27,981 nt of DNA from Amoebidium appalachense (Eukaryota > Ichthyosporea). The notes beneath the pieces were generated by a model. The model did not search any database and was not told where the DNA came from. It worked only from the letters and a program-made list of their open reading frames with translations. Location of the stretch: assembly GCA_963693365.1 (NCBI GenBank), contig CAVNZM010000050.1, positions 1 to 27,981 of the forward strand, written 5' to 3'. Made by a program: the position numbers and the translations under genes. Positions 1 to 6,628 of this stretch are shown here, piece after piece. How positions within the stretch are numbered: the stretch's first letter is position 1; every line of letters begins with the position of its first letter.

Positions 1-93
1 CGGGACCCCGAGTACGGGGGCATGGCGGGCGTGCGCGACGCACGCCGCCCGCTGCTGTCTGAACCCCGCGTGGCCATTAAATACGTTCACCAT

Positions 94-99
94 TTTATT
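94..99 (-). terminator. AATAAA polyadenylation signal
   Basis: On the minus strand an AATAAA hexamer lies 4 bases past the stop codon of the membrane-protein gene ending at 103. Similar signals sit at or just after other stops in this window (for example 15005-15010 and 27708-27713), which suggests eukaryote-type 3' end formation. Confidence 0.5.
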
Positions 100-102
100 G
101 GA

Positions 103-1536
103 TCAACCAGCTCCCAGCAGCAGCAGCACGAGCGCCACCGCGATCACCAGGCCCCAGTACGCCGCGGCGTTCGCGTGCGCCCAGGCGCTTGCCGACTCCA
201 GTGGTGTTTGGGCAGGCTGTGTCGGCGCAGGCGGATTCTGCGAGTCCTTTCCAGCCACACCAGGCACACCGGGTACGGCCGGAGCCCCGGGCCCTAAGGG
301 CTTGTTGTCGGGGTTGGTGTTGGTGGTGGTGGCACCCGACTCCTCCTTGCCGATCTGCATGAGGCACTGCTGTACCTGCGTGGCCTGGATCTTGGCGTCA
401 GTGTTCTCCGTGACCTCCATGGCCTGGTTGCAGATCTGCACGTTGAGCGCCGTGCACTCCTCGTTCTCCATGTCACGTGTCTTGTAGCCCTGTACCTTGC
501 ACACTGCGTGGTGGCACTGCACGCTCCAGCCAAACTTCTCCTTGAGCGTGGCGTGGTCCATCCCCGCCGGGAGCGGCGCAAAGCACCCGCAAGTGGGGTC
601 GGTGACCCCGGCCTCGGTCTTGCAGAAGAACTCGGCGTATGCCTTTACCGCGCTGTCTTGTGTGGCGGGGAAGAGGTAGTTCTTGTCCATGCGGGCCTGG
701 TCGTGTAGCGGCACCACCGAGTCGTCCCGCACGCGCGAAAACTCGAGGAGGTCGCGCAGCCGCAGCGGCCTGGCGGTGTCCCAGTTCTGCTCGCGCTTGT
801 AGTCGAACTTGTACAGCAGATAGCGGTCGTGCATGCGCAGGAGGCTCACGGGCCGCATGGTGTGGTCGTTTCCCTTGGCCAGCTCGCCGCGGTACTGGAC
901 TCGCAGCTTGGACTGCTGCAGGGACACGAGGTGGCGGTGCGGCGCGCGCAGCCAGTAGTCCGGGTTCCAGTACTTCTGGTAGTCGTCCCACTTCCAGTCC
1001 TGATTTTTCCTCGATGCCGACGGTGCGCACATCTTGTCGCCGGGGTTGTACGTCGGAAACGCCGGCTGGTCGCTGAGCGCCACGTAGTCGGCCGGGCACG
1101 TGAGCACCTTGAGCCGGGTGGCGTTCTGGCGGGTGCTGGCCGGGCACCCGACGGCCTGTGCGTCCTCCTGGATGTCGGCGAGTCCAGGCGTGTAGCAGAA
1201 GCGCGGGTCGTCATAGATCAGGCACACCAAGTCCGAGTCCACGGGGTTGTACTCGGGGTCGCCGTGGTTTCGCCTGCAGCCGGCGGGGTCCTCTGCGGTT
1301 GCACAGGAGGCCCACGCCACGAACGACACGGCCTTGTACTTCGGAAACGCAGGGTGTGGCAGTGGGAACTGGAGCTTGAGCGAGGGCATGCGCCCGCCGT
1401 GGTGCGCCCACTCGTTGCCGAACTGCCAGTCCCACAGTTGCTTTCGGTACTCGTCCCAGCGCACGAACTTCCACGGGTAGTCCGGGTTCTCCTTGAGGCG
1501 CTCGATGTCGTCCTTTCCCCAGGTGATGTTTGCCAT
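103..1536 (-). CDS. C-terminally anchored Cys-rich membrane protein (entry-fusion-like?)
   Basis: This is a 477-residue protein with an ATG start at 1536. The ectodomain is rich in aromatic residues and cysteines (for example C78, C87, C105, C114, C131, C147, C170, and a C-terminal group C305, C316, C318, C341, C346, C361, C369, C391). A Pro/Gly-rich, collagen-like spacer (about 413-445) precedes one hydrophobic segment (about 458-474) and an almost absent tail. This layout, a disulfide-rich domain followed by a C-terminal anchor, resembles virion membrane proteins such as the poxvirus A16/G9/J5 and asfarvirus E199L group. That link is inferred from architecture and Cys pattern only. There is no N-terminal signal peptide, as is usual for proteins inserted by a C-terminal anchor. 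Its ATG overlaps the TGA of the upstream aquaporin gene by one base. Confidence 0.6.
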   Translation of the reverse strand: MANITWGKDDIERLKENPDYPWKFVRWDEYRKQLWDWQFGNEWAHHGGRMPSLKLQFPLPHPAFPKYKAVSFVAWASCATAEDPAGCRRNHGDPEYNPVDSDLVCLIYDDPRFCYTPGLADIQEDAQAVGCPASTRQNATRLKVLTCPADYVALSDQPAFPTYNPGDKMCAPSASRKNQDWKWDDYQKYWNPDYWLRAPHRHLVSLQQSKLRVQYRGELAKGNDHTMRPVSLLRMHDRYLLYKFDYKREQNWDTARPLRLRDLLEFSRVRDDSVVPLHDQARMDKNYLFPATQDSAVKAYAEFFCKTEAGVTDPTCGCFAPLPAGMDHATLKEKFGWSVQCHHAVCKVQGYKTRDMENEECTALNVQICNQAMEVTENTDAKIQATQVQQCLMQIGKEESGATTTNTNPDNKPLGPGAPAVPGVPGVAGKDSQNPPAPTQPAQTPLESASAWAHANAAAYWGLVIAVALVLLLLGAG

Positions 1537-2288
1537 CAGTTACCATCGTCCCCATTAATTTGCGGACGCCGGGCCTGCAGCCACAGCAGCGCGCGTGCGG
1601 TCAGGGCGCCGGCCACACCGCCAAGCAGGGGACCCAGGAAGAAGATCCAGAGGTGCTTCAGGTCGTGGCTGTCGCCAAACGCGGCGGCCGCAAGGCTGCG
1701 TGCGGGGTTGATGGAGCAGCCGGTGACCGTAACCAACAGCATGTGCATAAGGAACACCACAGACCCGATGGCCAGAGGGGCGACGACGGGCTCGACGTCC
1801 GCGATGTCGGGGTGCTTGCATGCAAGCGACACGGTGAACACCAAGAACGCCGTGGCCAACAGCTCCATGGCCAGCGCCTCGCCCTGGGTGGTCCCGCCGA
1901 CCAGCCCGTTTGTTCCGAACGAGCCGTGGCGGGCGGGAGGCATGCCGGCGCGCAGCAACGCCGTGCCCAGGATACCTCCGGTAAACTGGGCGGTGAAGTA
2001 GAGCGGGAGAAGCACGGGGTCCAGCCAACCGGCGGCAACCATGCCCAGAGTCACCGCCGGGTTGACGTGGGCACCCGACACGGGGCCCAGCACGGCCACC
2101 AGCCCCCCAACAACACCCCCGAACCCGGCGGCCACGGCAAGGACGTCAGCGGCCGATGATGCACCGTGTGAGGTTTCACCCGTGGCCATGGCGATGCCGA
2201 TGGCGGTGAAGGTGAGCAGGGCGGTGCCGCAGAACTCGGCGATGAAGGTGGGTGTGTTGTGCAGGAGGAAGGACTTCACGCTCTGCAT
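1536..2288 (-). CDS. Aquaporin (MIP family, water-selective type)
   Basis: This 250-residue protein is a complete six-helix major intrinsic protein. Both NPA boxes are intact: NPAV at 76-79, preceded by SGAH, and NPARS at 194-198. Counting from these boxes, the aromatic/arginine filter reads F56, H182, C191 and R197. That is the set found in orthodox water channels such as AQP1, not glycerol facilitators. I chose the ATG at 2288 because the codon five residues upstream is GTG. The role would be water permeability of a host or virion membrane. Chloroviruses are known to encode an aquaglyceroporin, so the family has a viral precedent, but this filter differs. The stop overlaps the start of the next gene (TGATG). 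Capture from a eukaryotic host is likely. Confidence 0.93.
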   Translation of the reverse strand: MQSVKSFLLHNTPTFIAEFCGTALLTFTAIGIAMATGETSHGASSAADVLAVAAGFGGVVGGLVAVLGPVSGAHVNPAVTLGMVAAGWLDPVLLPLYFTAQFTGGILGTALLRAGMPPARHGSFGTNGLVGGTTQGEALAMELLATAFLVFTVSLACKHPDIADVEPVVAPLAIGSVVFLMHMLLVTVTGCSINPARSLAAAAFGDSHDLKHLWIFFLGPLLGGVAGALTARALLWLQARRPQINGDDGN

Positions 2289-2432
2289 GGTTGAGTGTGG
2301 CACACATTTTGTGGGGTGGCGGTTTATTTGGACTTTTTGAGGATCTCGCGGGGGCGCTCACCAGCATGCCAAGGGAAGTGTGTGGGGGGACCAGGAGGGG
2401 GGGGCAGGAGGGGGAACAATTTACAACTTTAG

Positions 2433-2816
2433 TTACTCAAGCACCCGCCCGGGGTTCAGCAGCACCAGGGCCTCCTTGGGCCCGCCCTGGGCCTTGCTGC
2501 CCTGCACGTACCAGCCGTCCACGCCGAACGCCTGGCACAGCGTGCGTGCGCGGCGCTGCTGCACGGCCGTCAGCTTCGTGCGCTGCGAGAGCGCCAGCAG
2601 GAGCTGCTTCTCGGGGCTGGGCTGCCCGAGGTCGGGGAGGAGCAGCGTGATGTCGGTCTTGACGGTGTACTGGACGGCATGGACGCCCCTCTTCGCGAGG
2701 TGCGTGCCGTTGCTGAGGATGCGTGCGCCCTTACGGATGGCGAGGGTGACGTTGCCGTTGAAGTGGCGGGAGTTGCACATCTTGCGGTCGAGACACAACC
2801 CGTTCGGTGCGGGCAT
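2433..2816 (-). CDS. Hypothetical protein, 127 aa
   Basis: An ATG-initiated frame with strongly GC-rich third positions, matching the genome's conserved genes. The product is basic and soluble, with no membrane segment. It has a central stretch of alternating hydrophobic residues (TDITLLLPD) and an Arg-rich C-terminal part (RRARTLCQAFGVDGWYVQG). I do not recognise the family. It is divergent to the 2947 gene, with about 130 bases between the two starts. A second in-frame ATG twelve codons downstream is possible. Between its stop and the aquaporin start (2289-2432) I see only G-rich low-complexity sequence. Confidence 0.55.
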   Translation of the reverse strand: MPAPNGLCLDRKMCNSRHFNGNVTLAIRKGARILSNGTHLAKRGVHAVQYTVKTDITLLLPDLGQPSPEKQLLLALSQRTKLTAVQQRRARTLCQAFGVDGWYVQGSKAQGGPKEALVLLNPGRVLE

Positions 2817-2904
2817 TTACGAGGGGCTTGCATTATGTGAGGTGCTTTCGGCTTGGCACGCTGCGGCTGTTGGTTTTTGCACTTCAAGGGCTTCCTGGCG
2901 AAGG

Positions 2905-2911
2905 TATAAAA
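2905..2911 (+). promoter_or_regulatory. TATA box in the GAAGGTATAAAAGG context
   Basis: TATAAAA lies 42 bases before the ATG at 2947. The flanks match the boxes before the genes at 7537, 19482, 23124 and 5145, so this is the best example of the shared promoter motif in the window. Confidence 0.7.
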
Positions 2912-2946
2912 GGCCAACACACTCCCACAGGAGCTCAGTCTGCAAC

Positions 2947-3228
2947 ATGGAATTCCCTCCACCTTCATCTACTCTGACCTCTACCCTGGGGCCCAAGGCT
3001 GCACTGCTCGGCGAGTTCGCCAAGTTCTGGGACCTGGACGGCGACATCGACGAGCTGGCCATCAACGAGGAGCTGAGCGGGGCCCGTGTGCAGGCGCTGC
3101 TGTTCAACTACAAGAACGAGAAAGCCGGGAAAGTAGCTATCATCGAGCATCTGAAGACCCACGATCATGTCATTGAAGGTATTGACTTCAAGATCGACGC
3201 CTTGAGGTGGGTTGCTTTCGACTGGTGA
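2947..3228 (+). CDS. Small acidic hypothetical protein, 93 aa
   Basis: The ATG at 2947 follows a consensus TATA box at the usual distance, which decides the start over the longer upstream open frame. The product has a Pro/Ser/Thr-rich first 20 residues, an acidic helical part (DLDGDIDELAINEEL) and a mixed-charge C-terminus. There is no signal peptide or membrane segment. The family is not recognised. A strong stand-alone promoter and small size suit an abundant regulatory or virion protein, but this is inference. Confidence 0.65.
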   Translation: MEFPPPSSTLTSTLGPKAALLGEFAKFWDLDGDIDELAINEELSGARVQALLFNYKNEKAGKVAIIEHLKTHDHVIEGIDFKIDALRWVAFDW

Positions 3229-3290
3229 AACCTTTTCATGATAAAACGCCGTATGTGTTCTTTAAATTTTAATGATTGGCTGAAATGTTT

Positions 3291-3504
3291 TTTGACACCC
3301 ACGGGTGTAGAAATTCCGGTGATTCGATTGGGCGTTAGCTTTTAACGTCGAATGTCTATCTCCATTCAGAGCACAGGGGCGTGGTCGACCCGTGACGGAG
3401 ATTTTCATGAACCCCAAGACCTTCAAGTGCTCGTCATGACCGTCCAGATTGGCTTGAACCATTTTTGGCACCCGTGGGTGTAGAAATTCCGATGATTTGA
3501 TTGG
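3291..3504 (+). repeat. Pair of 41-bp direct repeats in an intergenic region
   Basis: Copies at 3291-3331 and 3464-3504 match at 36 of 41 positions, and all five differences are transitions. Each contains a near-palindrome of the form CACCC-RY-GGGTG followed by TAGAAATTCCG and ends in GATTGG. The two cores are reverse complements of each other. The 3229-3522 gap holds no convincing gene: the open frame across it has no ATG. It could be a regulatory region or a degenerate insertion footprint. Confidence 0.6.
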
Positions 3505-3522
3505 TTCGTATTGTCTCACTTC

Positions 3523-3651
3523 TCAAATAAAGTACCCGTTCAGCTCGTTCAGCAGGTGCAGCACCATGGCCGCAAGCAGCACGAACGTGGCGAACAGCCG
3601 CGCGTACTTGAGCTTATAGTCGAAGGTCCATTGGTCGGGCAGGAGCCTCAT
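3523..3651 (-). CDS. 42-aa single-pass membrane microprotein
   Basis: A short ATG-to-TGA frame encodes a hydrophilic N-terminus (MRLLPDQWTFDYKLKYAR), one hydrophobic helix (about residues 18-34, LFATFVLLAAMVLHLL) and a short tail NELNGYFI. Third positions are GC-rich, as in neighbouring real genes. It follows the coiled-coil gene on the same strand, about 50 bases downstream. An AATAAAATA sequence between them could end the first transcript and act as a TATA-like element for this one. Small one-helix membrane proteins are common in NCLDV virions. Confidence 0.5.
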   Translation of the reverse strand: MRLLPDQWTFDYKLKYARLFATFVLLAAMVLHLLNELNGYFI

Positions 3652-3669
3652 GTTGCTTCAGCCCCCTAT

Positions 3670-3675
3670 TTTATT
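3670..3675 (-). terminator. AATAAA signal, possibly doubling as a TATA-like element
   Basis: On the minus strand AATAAAATA lies about 27 bases past the stop at 3702 and 20 bases before the ATG at 3651. It is placed to serve as the 3' signal of the upstream gene and possibly as the promoter of the microprotein. Confidence 0.35.
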
Positions 3676-3701
3676 GCCTGGGTTGCCCCATCCCCGTCCC
3701 C

Positions 3702-4457
3702 TTACCCCTCCTTCGTCTCCTTGCCCTGCTTCATCATCTCCGCCAGCCTTCGCTTGCGCGCCTGCATGCGCGTGCGCGTCTCCTGGTCCACGTAGTCGTC
3801 GTCGCCCGAGGTCTCGACGTCCTCGCCGGCCGCCCGCCGCGACTCGCGGTCGGTGACGTAGGCACCGTAGAGGTCCGTGATGACCCGTGCGTCCTTGTTG
3901 ATGGGGTGCGGGAACCCGGCCACCAGCTCCGGCAGCCGCGGCGTGCACTTCTGCACGCGCACGCGCACGTACTGCACGCGCAGCATCTCGTAGCGCGCGA
4001 GCAGCGTCTCGTGGTCGTCCTTGAGCTTGTTGAACTGGATCTCCTTCTGCTGCAGCGCGGCCACGCGCGCGTTGAGGTGGCGGATGTGCTCGACGTAGCG
4101 CTCGCACTCGGGGTTGCTGCGCTTCATCTTCTCCAGCTGGTCCTTGAGCAGCTCGTTCTCGCGCTTGGCCGCGTGCAGCTGGCCCTTGTCCTCCACCGTC
4201 TCCTTGAGCGACTTGTAGTTGGCCCGCAGCTCGACCAGCTCGCGGTTGTTGGTCTCGGCGTTCTGGATGGACTCGCGTGCCTCGCGCAGATCGAGCATAA
4301 TGGCACGGGCGGTGGACTCGTCCACGCCCTTGCGCTGCAACGTGCTCTGGTCTCCGATGCCCTGCAGGATGTGCACCAGCACGTTGGCAATCTCACGAGC
4401 CAGTGCGCCGTTGCTTCGGTTGGTCCCGTTCAGCTGCTCGCGGAATTCCGGGACATG
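3702..4457 (-). CDS. Coiled-coil protein, main body (5' end out of frame)
   Basis: The open frame runs from the codon after a TGA at 4460-4458 to the TAA at 3702-3704. Residues are strongly charged and form long heptad-like helices (REARESIQNAETNNRELVEL, then LKDQLEKMKR and VAALQQKEIQFNKLKDDHE). An acidic segment (GEDVETSGDDDYVDQET) and a basic tail (RMQARKRRLAEMMKQGKE) follow. No ATG exists in this frame after the TGA. A different frame beginning with ATG at 4555 (MAVELAFADMPTLDKEG) has typical GC-rich third positions and would join it if one G were present near 4445 (CCGG). I infer a one-base deletion, real or a sequencing error. A structural or scaffold role is likely but unproven. Confidence 0.6.
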   Translation of the reverse strand, partial: HVPEFREQLNGTNRSNGALAREIANVLVHILQGIGDQSTLQRKGVDESTARAIMLDLREARESIQNAETNNRELVELRANYKSLKETVEDKGQLHAAKRENELLKDQLEKMKRSNPECERYVEHIRHLNARVAALQQKEIQFNKLKDDHETLLARYEMLRVQYVRVRVQKCTPRLPELVAGFPHPINKDARVITDLYGAYVTDRESRRAAGEDVETSGDDDYVDQETRTRMQARKRRLAEMMKQGKETKEG

Positions 4458-4859
4458 TCAATTGGCAACTTCCACACGACCTCCTTCGAGTCCTTGCTTG
4501 TATTCCCCTCCTTGTCCAAAGTGGGCATGTCCGCAAACGCCAGCTCCACCGCCATTGTAGCAGTGGAGTTGTCTCTGGAAAATGATTGCAGGGCAGTGTT
4601 CGATGGCCGGCGGGAGTTTGTTGTAGATATCGCCGATCACTTTCTGGTGGCTCGAGATGACGGCGTTGTTTTGGTTCAACAGCTTGGCGATCATATCGGT
4701 TACACTCTTGATGTCCTGTGTTTGCACGATGCCACTCGGCCCTCCACCCCCAAACTTCAATTTCGTGAGGATCTCTATAGCCCTGTTAAGACTCATCCTG
4801 GCATCATGCTCATTTGCTCTTGCCCCACATAATGCAGCTTTGGCCACACCCCACCGCAT
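4458..4859 (-). CDS. N-terminal part of the coiled-coil locus, or a separate small gene
   Basis: This open frame (ATG at 4859, or at 4796 as MSLNRAIEIL) encodes a helical, hydrophilic protein (SVTDMIAKLLNQNNAVISSH). It looks genuine down to about 4600. Below that its codons become AT-rich in third positions, while the other frame (ATG 4555) takes on the genome's codon pattern. The last third is therefore probably out of frame, and a second single-base shift near 4590 may link it to the coiled-coil protein downstream. The alternative is a short separate gene overlapping the next one. Confidence 0.45.
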   Translation of the reverse strand: MRWGVAKAALCGARANEHDARMSLNRAIEILTKLKFGGGGPSGIVQTQDIKSVTDMIAKLLNQNNAVISSHQKVIGDIYNKLPPAIEHCPAIIFQRQLHCYNGGGAGVCGHAHFGQGGEYKQGLEGGRVEVAN

Positions 4860-4876
4860 TATTCCCTCGGTCAACA

Positions 4877-5107
4877 ATGTCCGTGCTCGCCAACGTGATG
4901 ATGTTTGTCTTCTGGGCGCTCGCCGTCGGCTCCATGGCCGGGTTCATGAGCCTGTACAGCGCCATGACGAAGGAGAAGTGCGTCGAGGCCGCCGTGAAGA
5001 ACAGGTACGAGGCCTCGAACACTGCCGTGATGGTGGCCCTGGTGGTCACCGTGTTTGCGTACCTCATCTACGGCGTGTACGCGTCGGCCTCCTCCGCGCA
5101 GGTATAA
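4877..5107 (+). CDS. Two-TM membrane protein, 76 aa
   Basis: The ATG at 4877 has A at -3 and gives a compact product. An upstream in-frame ATG at 4832 is possible. There are two hydrophobic helices, about residues 4-24 (LANVMMFVFWALAVGSMAG) and 50-69 (AVMVALVVTVFAYLIYGVY). They are joined by a charged loop (MTKEKCVEAAVKNRYEAS), a hairpin topology. Small two-TM proteins of this kind occur in inner membranes of NCLDV virions; the specific family is not recognised. Its TAA stop is embedded in the TATA box of the next gene. Confidence 0.65.
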   Translation: MSVLANVMMFVFWALAVGSMAGFMSLYSAMTKEKCVEAAVKNRYEASNTAVMVALVVTVFAYLIYGVYASASSAQV

Positions 5108-5109
5108 AG
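5103..5109 (+). promoter_or_regulatory. TATA box overlapping an upstream stop codon
   Basis: TATAAAG in the context CAGGTATAAAGGGAGC lies 42 bases before the ATG at 5145. Bases 5105-5107 are also the TAA stop of the two-TM protein gene. Confidence 0.65.
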
Positions 5110-5144
5110 GGAGCTCGTCCGCAATTGTTGCGCCCAGTCTCAGT

Positions 5145-5537
5145 ATGGGTGCCGTCGCCTCGCAGCCCATCGTGTGCGCGCCGGTGCAGACCTTCTTCGT
5201 CACCACGGACGCCGACTGCTCGCCCGTCCTGGTCACCAACCGCCTCATGGGCACGCTGACCGTGGACTCGACCCGCGTGACCGTGTGGGCGTCCACGCGC
5301 CCGCTCTACTTTCTGCCCACCACGGGCCTCAAGGCCATGCCCCCAGACCAGTACCTGCCGGCGGCCGTGCAGCACGGCTGCGACGCACTGCTGGCGAACC
5401 GGCTGGTGCTGGGGGGCGACCCCGAGTCGCTGGGGCTCGTGCGCCTGGCCGACATGACGCCGCGCGAGTTCAAGCAGTACCGGCCGATCTTCGTGTCCGG
5501 CACCGTCACCACGTCCATCACCGTGCCGCAGCTCTAG
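5145..5537 (+). CDS. Putative N-myristoylated protein, 130 aa
   Basis: The ATG at 5145 follows a TATA box at the usual spacing. The N-terminus MGAVASQ fits an N-myristoylation signal (Gly2, small residues, Ser6). The rest is a compact, mostly beta-like sequence with many Val/Thr (VQTFFVTTDADCSPVLVTN; VSGTVTTSITVPQL) and no membrane helix. Myristoylated membrane-associated proteins are typical NCLDV virion components; membership here is inferred from the signal only. Its last 20 bases overlap tail-to-tail with the Nudix gene on the other strand. Confidence 0.65.
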   Translation: MGAVASQPIVCAPVQTFFVTTDADCSPVLVTNRLMGTLTVDSTRVTVWASTRPLYFLPTTGLKAMPPDQYLPAAVQHGCDALLANRLVLGGDPESLGLVRLADMTPREFKQYRPIFVSGTVTTSITVPQL

Positions 5538-6192
5538 GCGTCATAGTCTCGCACCACGCCAGGTCCTTGAGGAACAGCCCCATGTTGAAGTACTGCACCA
5601 GGCTGTTGAGCCCCGCCAGGAACGGCCGCCGAAACATCGGGTTGCCGGCCATCCCCGGCACCGGGTGGTTCCAGCGCGACTTGAGCGCCACCTCGAACAC
5701 CTCGTCCGCGAGGAACCACTGCATGTTGCGCTTCTCCAGGAAGTCGTACTTGACGCGCAGCGTGCCGTCGCGCACCTCCGTCGACCCCGGCAGAGCCAGC
5801 TGGCCTGCCGACAGCGCCTGGCGCGCAGCCCGGAACCGGTGCGGCAGGTGCGGGTCAAATGGGATCTGCACCATATACGTAATAAAGTAGCGGTTCTGAC
5901 CGGCCGCTCCCGCAAACCTGAGCACGTACGCCCGGTCCCGCAGGATGCCCTCGAGCATCGGGCGGGGGATCACAGTGTCCAGTGTCTCCTCGTAGAACTC
6001 CATGACCGTGGTCTCCTCCACGGTCAGGCCCGCCTTGAGCCTCCCGCCAAACACCCCGTACCTCCCGTCACTGTCCTCCTGTCCGAGGAGGAACAGCACG
6101 CGGCGGTCGTGCACGGCGTAGGGCAGCACGCCGGCGCCGATGATGCGACAGTCATCGTCGTGGTAGGGGATGCACATGTCCAGGACTTTCAT
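5518..6192 (-). CDS. Nudix hydrolase
   Basis: This 224-residue protein has its ATG at 6192 (the preceding codon is TTG). The Nudix region starts at G49-G50 and includes E65, E68 and E69 (MEFYEET), the metal-binding glutamates. Against the consensus G-x5-E-x7-R-E-U-x-E-E-x-G-U three positions differ: L56 for Glu, M64 for Arg and L71 for Gly. The domain is therefore recognisable but degenerate. NCLDVs use Nudix enzymes for mRNA decapping (poxvirus D9/D10, asfarvirus g5R). A similar role, or hydrolysis of another nucleoside diphosphate derivative, is possible here. CCAAT-type repeats lie upstream. Confidence 0.8.
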   Translation of the reverse strand: MKVLDMCIPYHDDDCRIIGAGVLPYAVHDRRVLFLLGQEDSDGRYGVFGGRLKAGLTVEETTVMEFYEETLDTVIPRPMLEGILRDRAYVLRFAGAAGQNRYFITYMVQIPFDPHLPHRFRAARQALSAGQLALPGSTEVRDGTLRVKYDFLEKRNMQWFLADEVFEVALKSRWNHPVPGMAGNPMFRRPFLAGLNSLVQYFNMGLFLKDLAWCETMTPRAAAR

Positions 6193-6267
6193 CAAGTGGA
6201 GGGGAGATAATCTGGGGTGGGGTCGGTGCCAAACTCACGGGTCAAACGGATTCACCCGCTATTCGAT

Positions 6268-6380
6268 CTGATTGGTCGAAAACGGCCAAGATCGATCGAG
6301 CCCGGGATTTCACACTCTGACCAATCAGAGCGCGCAGAAATTCAAAGCCAGTGCTCCGATGTTTCAGCCAATCAGAGCGC
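6268..6380 (-). promoter_or_regulatory. CCAATCAG repeats upstream of the Nudix gene
   Basis: An exact 13-bp direct repeat CCAATCAGAGCGC occurs at 6321-6333 and 6368-6380, and the inverted core CTGATTGG at 6268-6275. They lie 75-190 bases before the Nudix start and look like CCAAT-box promoter elements. The whole 6193-6628 interval has no gene I can support. Confidence 0.45.
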
Positions 6381-6451
6381 CCCACATTAGATCACGAGAC
6401 CCAGCCAGTCTGTTTCAACTCATTCGCAAATATCTTTATTTATTTTGAGAG

Positions 6452-6557
6452 TGGCCAGGTGCGCTCCAAATAAAATAAAAAATGCAATGCAATCCCGTTG
6501 GACCAAACTTTGTAAGGTATTATGCATCCCGGGCCCCGAATTTTACACACCTGGCCA
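6452..6557. repeat. Inverted repeat with 10-bp arms
   Basis: TGGCCAGGTG at 6452-6461 is the exact reverse complement of CACCTGGCCA at 6548-6557. The pair lies just past the 3' end of BRO-like gene 1 and encloses AATAAA-rich sequence. It may be a transcript-end structure or an element boundary. Confidence 0.4.
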
Positions 6558-6628
6558 GCCAGATGATACAAAACACACCCGAACCCGCCATCCCCACAGC
6601 AGCCCTGCCAATTGTTGGGGATGACAGG

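Noticed and set aside
1-102. Possible 3' end of an upstream plus-strand gene
   Set aside because: One frame is open from base 1 but would overlap almost 200 bases of the opposite gene; there is too little sequence to judge.
829-2001. 390-residue plus-strand frame over the membrane-protein and aquaporin genes
   Set aside because: It is antisense shadow of two better supported genes and begins inside one of them.
3262-3519. 85-residue frame in the intergenic repeat region
   Set aside because: It has no ATG, and its two similar peptide stretches are simply the direct repeats read in frame.
3906-4832. 308-residue plus-strand frame opposite the coiled-coil gene
   Set aside because: Leu/Val/His-rich shadow typical of the strand opposite a Glu/Lys-rich coiled coil.
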